A stretch of DNA of 34,617 nucleotides from Halothiobacillus sp. (lineage in GTDB: Bacteria; Pseudomonadota; Gammaproteobacteria; Halothiobacillales; Halothiobacillaceae), in NCBI GenBank assembly GCA_011389965.1, contig JAABTF010000023.1:1-34617 (forward strand). The letters run 5' to 3'. Numbering within the stretch: the stretch's first letter is position 1; each line of letters begins with the position of its first letter. The notes under the pieces were generated by a model that did not search any database, had not been told where the DNA came from, and saw only the letters and a program-made list of their open reading frames with translations. Of this stretch, positions 24,394-34,617 are shown piece after piece. The translations under genes were made by a program, and so were the position numbers.

Positions 24394-25537
24394 ATGGCCT
24401 GGAACGAGCCAGGTGGCGGTAAGGATCCCTGGTCGAACCCACGCGGCCAAGGGGGCAAAAAACCGCCCAATATCGACGACGCCCTCGGGCGCCTCAAAGA
24501 CCGCTTCGGTGGCGGTGGCATGGGCAACGCTGGGGGGAGCAAGGGAATCCTCGCCATCCTCGCCATCGTCCTGATCGGTTGGCTGCTTTCGGGCATCTAC
24601 ATCATCGACGAAGGCAAGCGCGGTGTCGTGCTCCAGTTCGGCAAGTACAGCACCACGGCGGGCCCCGGCCCGCACTGGCATCTGCCTTACCCGATCTCCG
24701 ACGTGATCACGGTCAACGTCGACGAGTACCGTGACCGTCAGCTGAACATGACCGTACTGACCAACGACGAGAATATCGTCGACGTCGATCTGGCCAGCCA
24801 GTTCACGGTACGTGATCCGGTCGAGTTCCTGTTCAATGTTCGCGACCCGAACGGCACGCTTCAGGACGTCATGCAGAGCGCGATCCGAGAAGTCATCGGC
24901 AGCAGTCGCATGGACTATGTCCTGACCGACGGTCGGGTTGAGATCGTGGATGCCGTGCGCACACGCATGCAGGATCTGCTCGACTCCTACAACACTGGTC
25001 TGACCGTACGCTCGGTCAACCTGCAGGACGTGCAGCCGCCCGAGGCGGTCCAGTCGGCCTTCGAGGACGCCATCCGGGCGCGCGAGGACGAGCAGCGTTA
25101 CATCAACGAGGCGCTGGCCTACGCCAACCAGGTGGTGCCGCGTGCACGTGGTGATGCCGCCCAGGTCCTCGAGCAGGCCAAGGGTTATCGTTCCCGCGTG
25201 ATCAACCAGGCCGAAGGTGAGGTCGCGCGTTTCAACGCCCTGCTCAAGTCCTACCAGATCGCGCCGTCGATCACCCGCGAGCGCATCTACGTCGACACGC
25301 TCGGCGAGATCTACGCCAAGGGCCACGGGCAACAAGATCTTGGTGGACCCGGCCAATTCGGGCAACATCCTCAACCTGCCAGCAGGTGTCCAGGGTTCTG
25401 CGACCAGGAACCTCGACACGGGTCGCGACGTGGCTCCTTTGGCGGTGCCGTCACTGTCCACCAGTCAAAGCTTCGGCAGTGACACGGGCACCTCCAACAA
25501 CAACCGCTCCGGTCTGCGTACGAGGGGGTCAGAATGA
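24394..25537 (+). CDS. hflK: FtsH-modulating SPFH protein HflK, one-base frameshift
   Basis: About 380 residues once corrected. ATG 24394 is preferred to 24388 because GGAG (24383-24386) is 7 bases before it. The N-terminus is glycine- and proline-rich (NEPGGGKDPW), followed by a single membrane anchor (GILAILAIVLIGWLLSGIYI) and an SPFH/band-7 domain (IDEGKRGVVLQFGKY through the EAIRARED-type coiled coil). At 25320-25323 an extra G turns AKATGNKILVD into nonsense. Frame 2 then continues DPANSGNILNLPAG to TGA 25535-25537. HflK with HflC forms a periplasm-facing cage on FtsH and limits membrane-protein proteolysis. The stop overlaps the hflC start (ATGA). Confidence 0.93.
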
Positions 25538-26448
25538 ATTGGGTCACACGGCTTTTGCTGCCGATCATCGTCGTGATCGTGTTCCTCTATGCGACCGCGA
25601 CCTTCCAGGTGGCTGAATACCAAGAAGGCGTCAAGTTCCGTCTTGGCGAGATTGTCGAGACAGATTTCGAGCCGGGGCTTCACTTCAAGTTGCCCTTCGT
25701 CAACTCGGTGCGCCTGTTCGACATGCGGATTCTCTCCTTGTCCACGCCGCCCGAGCGGTTCCTGACCAGCGAGAAGAAGAATCTGATCATCGATTACTAC
25801 ATCAAGTGGCGCATCATCAATCCGTCGGACTTCTACCGGGCGACCCGGGGTCGTGAGTCCGTGGCGGAGAGTCGCTTGAACCAGATCGTCAAGGACAGCA
25901 TGAAGAGCCAGATTTCCAGCCGTACCATCGCCGAGGTGGTTTCCGGAGATCGGGATCTGTTCATGCGCAACGTGATCGATACCACCAACGAGGACATTGC
26001 CGGGCTGGGCCTGGAGATCACCGACGTACGCATCATGCGCATCGAACTGCCCCAGGAAGTGCGCCAGTCGGTCTACTCGCGGATGGAGAAGGAGCGTTCC
26101 ACGGTGGCCAAGGCGATCCGCTCACGTGGTGAAGAACAGGCCAAGCGGATTACCTCCGACGCCGATCGTCAGCGGGTGGTCATCGTCTCCGAGGCCGAAC
26201 GTGAGGCCGACGAGATTCGAGGTGATGGTGATGCCGAGGCGGCGCGTGTCTATGCCGAGTCCTACTCGCAGGACGAGGAGTTCTTCGCCTTTTATCGGAG
26301 CATTCAGGCCTACGGCAAGGCCTTCGCCAATGGCGGCGATACCTTCGTCCTCAGTCCGGACAGCCCGTTCTTCCGTTATTTCCGCTCGCCGAACGGCACC
26401 GCCGCGGCTCAGTCGGACGTTTCCGGATCCGCGTTGCCGGCACGCTAA
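25534..26448 (+). CDS. hflC: FtsH-modulating SPFH protein HflC
   Basis: 304 residues. One N-terminal membrane helix (LLLPIIVVIVFLYATATF) is followed by the SPFH domain (VAEYQEGVKFRLGEIV, PGLHFKLPFVNSVRLFDMRI, DYYIKWRI) and a long charged coiled coil (RMEKERSTVAKAIRSRGEEQ). The C-terminal segment GDTFVLSPDSPFFRYFRSP is typical of HflC. It partners with HflK around FtsH in the inner membrane. Confidence 0.96.
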   Translation: MNWVTRLLLPIIVVIVFLYATATFQVAEYQEGVKFRLGEIVETDFEPGLHFKLPFVNSVRLFDMRILSLSTPPERFLTSEKKNLIIDYYIKWRIINPSDFYRATRGRESVAESRLNQIVKDSMKSQISSRTIAEVVSGDRDLFMRNVIDTTNEDIAGLGLEITDVRIMRIELPQEVRQSVYSRMEKERSTVAKAIRSRGEEQAKRITSDADRQRVVIVSEAEREADEIRGDGDAEAARVYAESYSQDEEFFAFYRSIQAYGKAFANGGDTFVLSPDSPFFRYFRSPNGTAAAQSDVSGSALPAR

Positions 26449-26475
26449 GCGGATGACTGGCGCAACGGTGCAGGC

Positions 26476-26658
26476 ATGATGGACGATCTGCTGCGCGTGC
26501 TCGGCTTGGTGTTGATCATCGAGGCGGCCCTGCCGTTCATCAGCCCACGGCTCTATCGTCAGGCGGTCGCCCAGATCGCACTGACCCCGGATGCACGGTT
26601 GCGCGGCATCGCCTTGGTGGTGCTGCTGGCAGGGCTCGTGCTTTGGGTGTGGGGCTGA
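26476..26658 (+). CDS. DUF2065 family small membrane protein (YjeT-like)
   Basis: 60 residues, two hydrophobic segments (VLGLVLIIEAALPFI and GIALVVLLAGLVLWVWG) linked by SPRLYRQAVAQIALTPD. This size and the LIIEA..PF motif fit YjeT/DUF2065, which sits between hflC and purA in E. coli. Function unknown; probably an inner-membrane protein. Start ATG 26476 or 26479. Confidence 0.88.
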   Translation: MMDDLLRVLGLVLIIEAALPFISPRLYRQAVAQIALTPDARLRGIALVVLLAGLVLWVWG

Positions 26659-26703
26659 TCAGCCGCAAACCATCGCTGTCGCTTTCTTCGTACACGCAAT
26701 CAC

Positions 26704-26730
26704 AAACCCCAGCCCGGGCTGGGGTTTTTT
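26704..26730 (+). terminator. Intrinsic terminator after the hfl operon
   Basis: Perfect 12-bp inverted repeat AAACCCCAGCCC / GGGCTGGGGTTT (26704-26727) running into TTTTTT. It ends the hfq-hflXKC-DUF2065 unit before hisZ. Confidence 0.92.
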
Positions 26731-26860
26731 GTGTGCGGCGTTTACAATACTCGGGTTTTGCCCCGTGACGTGCCCGAGCGCGTCGGTTTCATGGCAGGTC
26801 GTCCGGTTTTTTGCGGGCGGCGCCCGCTCTCATCTCGAAAATATTTGAACCAGCTAACGC

Positions 26861-29345
<2,485 letters not shown>

Positions 29346-29367
29346 TCGGGTCGTTTTCAATCCCCTC

Positions 29368-29411
29368 GCCGCGCCGATTTGCAAATCGGCGCGGCGCAGG
29401 CCTTTATTTTT
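29368..29411 (+). terminator. Probable terminator after purA
   Basis: A perfect 14-bp inverted repeat (28 bases, GCCGCGCCGATTTG / CAAATCGGCGCGGC, 29368-29395), followed after several bases by CTTTATTTTT. The gap between stem and T-run makes it slightly atypical. Confidence 0.7.
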
Positions 29412-29424
29412 CGGAAAAAACCCG

Positions 29425-29548
29425 TAAAATCGCGCCACTTGAATTTCCCCCGGTGAATTGCCGGGGCTGCGAGATTGGCCGGTTGGCCGAAGGCGCCGTT
29501 CGCGGCGCAGTCTGGCAGTCACATATCCAACAGGAATCGTTAAGCGTT
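29425..29548 (+). promoter_or_regulatory. rpsP promoter (-10) and structured 5' leader
   Basis: TAAAAT at 29425-29430 is a good -10; the -35 is weak. The roughly 110-base leader contains a CCCCGG / CCGGGG stem (29448-29466) and further GC-rich inverted segments before the rpsP ATG. Whether it regulates translation cannot be told. Confidence 0.45.
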
Positions 29549-29815
29549 ATGGTCAAGATTCGTCTGGCTCGTACTGGTGCCAAAAAGAAGCCCTTCTACC
29601 ACGTCGTAGTCACCGACAAGCGCAATGCGCGTGACAGCGGCTCCTACGTCGAGCGCCTCGGGTTCTTCAACCCGGTCGCCCGTGGTCAGGAAGAGCGCCT
29701 GCGTCTGGACCTCGACCGCCTGGCCTTCTGGCAGGAGCGCGGTGCCCAGACCAGCGAGCGTGTCGCGTCACTGGTGCGCCAGAGCAAGAAGCAGGCAACT
29801 GCGACTGCCGAGTAA
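29549..29815 (+). CDS. rpsP: 30S ribosomal protein S16
   Basis: 88 residues: [20 protein letters not shown], then [20 protein letters not shown] and [22 protein letters not shown], all standard S16. The frame is open upstream but ATG 29549 gives the conserved N-terminus; CAGGAAT is some bases before it. First gene of the conserved rpsP-rimM-trmD-rplS operon. Confidence 0.97.
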   Translation: MVKIRLARTGAKKKPFYHVVVTDKRNARDSGSYVERLGFFNPVARGQEERLRLDLDRLAFWQERGAQTSERVASLVRQSKKQATATAE

Positions 29816-29853
29816 GTCGTGCGGGCACCTCGTCACATGAAAGCGAGTGGCCT

Positions 29854-30375
29854 GTGACTGACGTAAACGGTCCGGTCGATCCGATAGTCGTTGGCCAGCT
29901 TGGTCGGCCCTACGGTATCAAGGGCTGGGTCTGGCTGCATCCCTATACGCGACCGGCCGAGAACATCAAGCGCTACCGGGATGTTTATCTGCGCACGGCG
30001 CAAGGTGAAGTCCAGGCGGCGCGGATAGACAAGCTGTCGGTGACGCCCAAAGGCATCACCGCCAAATTCGCCTCGGTCGACGACCGTAACGGGGCGGAAG
30101 CGCTGGCCCGCGCCGAAGTGCTGGTAGAGCACGACGCTCTGCCCCCGGCCGGGCCGCGGGAGTACTACTGGCGCGACCTGGTGGGTTGCGAGGTGGTCCA
30201 CGTAACCGGACAGGTGCTGGGCACCGTCCGGGAGCTGATGGAAACCGGCGCCAATGACGTCCTGGTGGTCGAGGGTGAGCGCGAACGACTGGTTCCGTTC
30301 TTGCCCGACGAAGTGATCAAGGACGTGGATCTGGATGCCAAACGGATCGAGGTCGACTGGGACCCAGACTTCTGA
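29854..30375 (+). CDS. rimM: Ribosome maturation factor RimM
   Basis: 173 residues from GTG 29854. VGQLGRPYGIKGWVWLHPYT is the RimM N-terminal signature, and EYYWRDLVGCEVV starts the PRC-barrel domain, which ends ERLVPFLPDEVIKDVDLDAKRIEVDW. It assists 30S head maturation around S19. The TGA shares a base with the trmD ATG (TGATG). Confidence 0.95.
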   Translation: MTDVNGPVDPIVVGQLGRPYGIKGWVWLHPYTRPAENIKRYRDVYLRTAQGEVQAARIDKLSVTPKGITAKFASVDDRNGAEALARAEVLVEHDALPPAGPREYYWRDLVGCEVVHVTGQVLGTVRELMETGANDVLVVEGERERLVPFLPDEVIKDVDLDAKRIEVDWDPDF

Positions 30376-31171
30376 TGCAGATTTCGGTGGTGACCCTGTT
30401 TCCCGAACTGGTGGAGGCCGGGAACCGCTGCGGGATGGTCCGGTCGGCACTGGAAAAGGAAGTGCTGTCGGTGCGGGGCTACAACCCGCGTGGCTGGTCC
30501 GAAGATCGCAATCGGCGCGTCGACGATCGTCCGTTTGGCGGCGGGCCGGGGATGCTTCTGCAGCCCGGCCCCATTTCCGGCGCGATCGATGCAGCGGTGG
30601 CCGAGCAGGAAGGCGGCGACCGACCGCTGGTGGTGGCGCTCTCGCCGCAGGGCAGGCGCCTCGATCGGCACGTGATTGCCGACTGGTCCGAGCGGCGTGC
30701 GCCCCTGGTGCTCGTCTGCGGGCGGTACGAGGGGTTCGATCACCGGATACTGGATTCCCGGGTGGACGTCGAATACTCGTTGGGCGATCTGGTGCTCTCG
30801 GGGGGCGAGTTGGCCGCGATGGTGGTGATCGATGCCATCGCCCGCCGCCTGCCCGGCGTGGTCGGGGATGCCCAGTCGGTGGTCGAGGACTCCTTCGAGG
30901 CCGACCGGCTGGACCATCCGCACTACACACGGCCTCCCGAGTGGGAGGGGCGCGGTGTGCCGGCGGTGCTGAGCAGCGGGGACCATCGCCGGATCGCCGC
31001 ATGGCGCGCCGAACAGGCGGTGCTGACAACGGCCCGGCGTAGACCGGACCTTTTTATGGAACATGGCCCGACCGCAGACGAGCGGGCGGCACTGGAAAAA
31101 CACTGGCTCGGTGGCGTGCAGGATGCCTCGGGTCAGCAACAGAACACGCGATTGATAACAGGTGGCGGAAA

Positions 31172-31175
<4 letters not shown>
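30375..31175 (+). CDS. trmD: tRNA (guanine-N1-)-methyltransferase
   Basis: 266 residues. Trefoil-knot SPOUT enzyme with [29 protein letters not shown], and [23 protein letters not shown] (the SAM-binding knot), then [21 protein letters not shown]. It methylates G37 of tRNAs. Coupled to rimM by a one-base overlap and to rplS by ATGA. Confidence 0.97.
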
Positions 31176-31519
<344 letters not shown>

Positions 31520-31537
31520 TTCAGCCCCGCTGGACCG

Positions 31538-31573
31538 ATCGAACCCCCAGATCGGAAGAGCAATCGAACCCCC
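31538..31573. other. Illumina adapter remnant flanked by an 11-bp direct repeat
   Basis: AGATCGGAAGAGC at 31549-31561 equals the first 13 bases of the common Illumina TruSeq adapter. It is flanked by identical copies of ATCGAACCCCC at 31538-31548 and 31563-31573. The second copy runs into the stem of the rplS terminator. The simplest reading is a 25-base artefact inserted at a hairpin. Confidence 0.85.
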
Positions 31574-31604
31574 GCACCGTTGCCGGTGACGGGGGTTTTG
31601 TTTT
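31567..31604 (+). terminator. Intrinsic terminator after rplS
   Basis: Long hairpin: AACCCCCG pairs with CGGGGGTT and CACCG with CGGTG, one bulged A, loop TTGC (31567-31597), then TTGTTTTG. Ends the rpsP-rimM-trmD-rplS operon. Confidence 0.9.
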
Positions 31605-31655
31605 GTCTGGCGCCGGATTTCGCCGTTCGATGAGGTATGTGATGAGGCGGATGTG

Positions 31656-32375
31656 ATGAGCATGCCCTGGTTGGTGGGGGTCGACGGCTGTCCCGGTGGC
31701 TGGGTGGCGATCGGGCAATCAATGGCATCCGGGCCTCGCGGTGAAGTGCGTGCGGTAGTCGCGCCTCGCCTCCAGTCGCTGTTGGCCGAGTTCGACGGGC
31801 TTCGGCTTGTAGGCATCGACATGCCCATCGGGCTGTCTGAAAACGAGCCGCGGCGATGTGATCAGATTGCCCGTCAGCGTCTCGGTGCGCGCGCCTCGTC
31901 GGTCTTTCCTGCTCCATTACGCCCGGCACTGAATGCCGCGACACACGCCGAGGCATCGGCGAACTCCCGGCAGGCCGGAGGCCAAGGGGTTTCGGCACAG
32001 GCCTGGAATCTCTTCGCACGGGTGCGGGAGCTAGACGAGCTGCTGCAACATTGCCGGGAGTGGCGAGAACGGGTGGTGGAGGTCCATCCGGAGCTCTCCT
32101 TTCTCGCGCTGAATGACGGCGAACCACTGCCGGCATCCAAGCATCGGATCGACGGCATCTACCGCCGCCGCTCGGTGGTGGCCGGTGTGTTCGGGATGCC
32201 GGCGATCGAGTCGGCCGTGGCGCAATTGGCCGGCTCGCGGGTGAAGGAAGACGACATGCTCGACGCCTTTGCTGTGCTTTGGAGCGCCCGCCGACAAGCC
32301 AAAGGCGGTGGGGTGAGCCTGCCGGCGGCCCCGCCCCTCGATGGGCGCGGCCTGCCGATGCGGATCACTTTCTGA
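31656..32375 (+). CDS. DUF429 family protein
   Basis: 239 residues from ATG 31656 (GAGGCGG just upstream; GTG 31653 and ATG 31662 are alternatives). N-terminal VGVDGCPGGWVAIG and the internal LVGIDMPIGL give the paired acidic residues of an RNase H-like fold. CDQIARQRLGARASSVFPAPLRPAL and VVEVHPELSFLALN, then KEDDMLDAFAVLWSARR, are DUF429 signatures. Function is unknown; a nuclease-like role has been suggested only from the fold. It stands as a single gene between the rplS terminator and the htpG promoter. Confidence 0.85.
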   Translation: MSMPWLVGVDGCPGGWVAIGQSMASGPRGEVRAVVAPRLQSLLAEFDGLRLVGIDMPIGLSENEPRRCDQIARQRLGARASSVFPAPLRPALNAATHAEASANSRQAGGQGVSAQAWNLFARVRELDELLQHCREWRERVVEVHPELSFLALNDGEPLPASKHRIDGIYRRRSVVAGVFGMPAIESAVAQLAGSRVKEDDMLDAFAVLWSARRQAKGGGVSLPAAPPLDGRGLPMRITF

Positions 32376-32384
32376 GCCAGTCGA

Positions 32385-32412
32385 CTTGAAATCCGGCCGG
32401 CCGCCCCTATCT
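32385..32412 (+). promoter_or_regulatory. Sigma-32 heat-shock promoter of htpG
   Basis: CTTGAAA (32385-32391, a perfect -35), a 13-base spacer, then CCCTATCT (32405-32412, one mismatch to CCCCATNT). It starts 10 bases after the DUF429 stop and leaves an 80-base leader before htpG, a known heat-shock gene. Confidence 0.8.
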
Positions 32413-32498
32413 CCTTGGCGTCGATGACGGCCATCGTCAGTCGTCGAACCGTATCGAAATCCCGCGTAACCCCGAGCGATTAACGGAGACCCGCTTAC

Positions 32499-34396
32499 AT
32501 GAGCCAACCACAGACGCACGCCTTCCAGACCGAGGTCACGCAACTGCTCCGGTTGATGATCCATTCGCTGTATTCCAATCCGGAAGTATTCCTGCGCGAA
32601 CTGATCTCGAATGCATCGGATGCCTGCGACAAGCTGCGCTTCGAGGCATTGGCCGATGATGGTCTGTACGAGAATGACAAGGACCTGCGGGTCCGCGTGT
32701 CCTTCGATGCCGAGCAGAAGACCGTCACCATCGATGACAACGGCATCGGCATGAACCACGAGGAAGTGGTTGAGCACATCGGCACCATTGCCCATTCGGG
32801 CACCAAGGCATTCCTCGAGCAGCTCGAGGCCGGCAAGACGCACGATCTCCAGCAGATCGGCCAGTTTGGCGTCGGGTTCTATTCCGCCTTCATCGTCGCC
32901 GATCACGTCGAGCTGACCACCCGTCGCGCCGGCGTGGGCGCCGAGCACGGTGTGCGCTGGACCTCGGACGGCGAGGGCGAGTACACCATCGAGACGGTCG
33001 ACAAGCCCGAGCGGGGCACGCGCATCGTCCTGCCCCTGCGCGCGGACCCCTGCGCGACGACCAGCAGGAGTTCGCCGACGATTTCCGACTGCGCTCGGTG
33101 ATCCGCAAGTACTCCGATCACATCAACTTCCCGGTCCAGATGTGGGTGCCGCCCAAGACCGAGAAGGATGACGAGGGCAACGAGACCCAGGTTCCGGGGC
33201 GCTGGGAGATGGTCAACGATGCCAACGCCCTGTGGACTCGTCCCAAGAGCGAGATCTCGGAGGAGGAGTACACCGAGTTCTACAAGCACGTTTCCCATGA
33301 CTGGGAGCCGCCGCTGGCCTGGGCCCACAACAAGGTGGAAGGCAAGGTCGAGTACACCTCCTTGCTCTACATCCCCAAGCGCGCACCGTTCGACCTGTTC
33401 GAGCCGGAGCAGAGCCACGGGGTCAAGCTGTACGTCAAGCGCGTGTTCATCATGGATGACGCCGACAAGCTGATGCCGCGCTACCTGCGCTTCGTGCGCG
33501 GCGTGATCGACTCGGCGGACCTGCCGCTGAACGTCTCGCGTGAGATTCTGCAATCCAACCGCGTGCTCGACACGATCCGCTCGGGATCGGTCAAGCGTGT
33601 GCTCTCGCTGCTCGAGCAGATGGCGAAGAACGAAGCGGAGAAGTTCGCCGGGTTCTGGAACACCTTCGGTCGCGTGCTGAAGGAAGGCGTGGGCGAAGAC
33701 TTTGGCAACAAAGAGAGAATCGCCGGGCTGCTGCGTTTTGCCTCCACCAAGGGTGAGGGCAGCGACGAGACGGTTTCGCTGGCCGATTACATCGAGCGCA
33801 TGCCCGATGACCAGGACGAGATCTACTACATCATCGCCGACAGCTACCAAGCGGCGATCGCCTCACCGCATCTGGAAATCTTCCGCAAGAAAGGGATCGA
33901 GGTGCTGCTGCTCTCTGATCGGGTCGACGAGTGGCTCATGGCCCACCTGACCGAATTCGACGGCAAGAGTCTCAAGTCGGTGACCAAGGCGACACTCGAT
34001 GTCGACGAGGAAGAGGAAAAAGAATCCGAGGAGGAGAAGGCCGAGCACGAGAAGTTGATCAAGCGTCTCAAGGAGACACTTGGTGACCAGGTGGACGACG
34101 TGCGCCGCTCGCGTCGCCTGGTGGACTCCCCGGCCTGCCTGGTGACCGGCGAGGACCAGGTCAGCCTCCATTTGCAGCGACTCCTCGAGCAGGCTGGCCA
34201 GGAGGCGCCGAGGGTCCGTCCGATTCTCGAGATCAATCCAGATCACCGCCTGCTCCAGCAGGCCGAGAACGAGAGCGATGACGAGCGCTTTGCCGATATC
34301 GCCCATGTGCTGTTCGGCCAGGCCGCTCTGGCCGAAGGGGGCAAGCTCGCCGATTCGGCCGACTTTGTCAGCAGGTTGAACCGCCTGCTCGGCTGA
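32499..34396 (+). CDS. htpG: Hsp90 chaperone HtpG, one-base frameshift
   Basis: 632 residues once corrected. N-terminal GHKL ATPase: [19 protein letters not shown]-type start, [45 protein letters not shown]. At 33046-33053 the run GACCCCTGCG lacks one C; adding it turns the frame into [20 protein letters not shown], which continues to the stop. The middle domain has [23 protein letters not shown] and [10 protein letters not shown] charged acidic linker ([17 protein letters not shown]) precedes the dimerisation domain. HtpG refolds clients with DnaK under stress. CGGAG lies before the ATG. Confidence 0.95.
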
Positions 34397-34420
34397 TGGT
34401 CTGAGCAAGTAGCTAGTGAC

Positions 34421-34455
34421 AAGGCCCCAGGCAGGAGTCCGGGGGCTTTTGTTTG
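34421..34455 (+). terminator. Intrinsic terminator after htpG
   Basis: Stem AAGGCCCC / GGGGCTTT (one G-T pair) around a loop that can form a small inner stem, followed by TTTTGTTT. Confidence 0.75.
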
Positions 34456-34617
34456 CGGGATGGATCTCGGTTCTGGCCCAAGGTCCGGTCCCCTAGGGGA
34501 AGGTCTGCACGAATCGCCAATGTCTCTGCGGGTCGCCAGGCGTGCAGATGCAAGGCGCGGTGCGCCGTCCAATGGCCATCGTCATTGGCAAGCGCCGCAA
34601 CGCAGCAGATGGGCGCC
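34456..34617. other. Structured, apparently non-coding tail
   Basis: No convincing gene. It holds a 12-bp palindrome TCCCCTAGGGGA (34489-34500) and three successive inverted repeats: TCTGCACG / CGTGCAGA (34504-34511 and 34541-34548), GGCGC / GCGCC (34554-34566) and CCAATG / CATTGG (34569-34588). The density of stems suggests a dispersed repeat or RNA element cut by the window edge. Confidence 0.4.

Noticed and set aside
22781-24442. A 553-codon open frame on the minus strand
   Set aside because: Antisense of hflX and its flanks, with no motif of its own.
25300-25340. Programmed ribosomal frameshifting in hflK
   Set aside because: No slippery heptamer or conserved downstream structure is seen, and other genes in the window have similar one-base errors.

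Overview
This window is a GC-rich piece of a gammaproteobacterial chromosome. The organism is probably a sulfur-oxidising chemolithoautotroph, with Ectothiorhodospiraceae or Halothiobacillaceae as plausible homes. Two things point there. One is the gene order nnr-tsaE-amidase-mutL-miaA-hfq-hflX-hflK-hflC-DUF2065-(hisZ)-purA, the classic gammaproteobacterial superoperon. The other is a flavocytochrome c sulfide dehydrogenase locus packed with c-type cytochromes. The genus is inference only.

Layout. 1-963 (+): tail of a SulP-type anion transporter followed by a tandem universal stress protein. 1053-6248 (-): five overlapping or closely spaced genes for a monoheme cytochrome c, an FCSD flavoprotein, a cytochrome bd-like membrane protein with a C-terminal heme-c domain, a second polytopic membrane protein and a diheme cytochrome c. 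This is the most interesting part of the window. 6459-8077 (-): bioD and purC, translationally coupled. 8133-9458 (+): an exported hydrolase-like/TlpA-like fusion. 9557-11007 (-): mutM and the ribosomal protein genes rpmB-rpmG. 11156-12968 (-): an SLC13-type permease with RCK_C domains. 13251-14774: two convergent HAD phosphatases. 14918-15940: trpS. 15945-29345 (+): the nnr-to-purA superoperon. 29549-31519 (+): the rpsP-rimM-trmD-rplS operon. 31656-34396 (+): a DUF429 protein and htpG. 34456-34617: a structured, apparently non-coding tail.

How the genes work together. The five-gene cytochrome block reads as an electron-transfer module. Sulfide would be oxidised in the periplasm by the flavoprotein, electrons would pass to c hemes, and a bd-superfamily membrane partner would exchange them with the quinone pool or oxygen. 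The rest is housekeeping: cell-wall hydrolysis, mismatch repair, tRNA modification, RNA chaperone, membrane protease control, His/purine/biotin synthesis, translation and heat shock. Good matches to sigma-32 promoters sit upstream of both hfq and htpG.

Data quality matters here. At least nine disruptive indels fall in conserved genes (usp, rpmG, rpmB, the permease twice, mutL, hfq, hflK, htpG). Three are perfect tandem duplications of 16, 61 and 22 bp. The rplS terminator region contains the exact 13-base start of the Illumina adapter, flanked by an 11-bp duplication. I therefore read most of the broken genes as assembly or base-calling artefacts, not biology. No tRNA, rRNA, CRISPR array, IS element or prophage was seen, and no gene-free stretch exceeds 300 bases.
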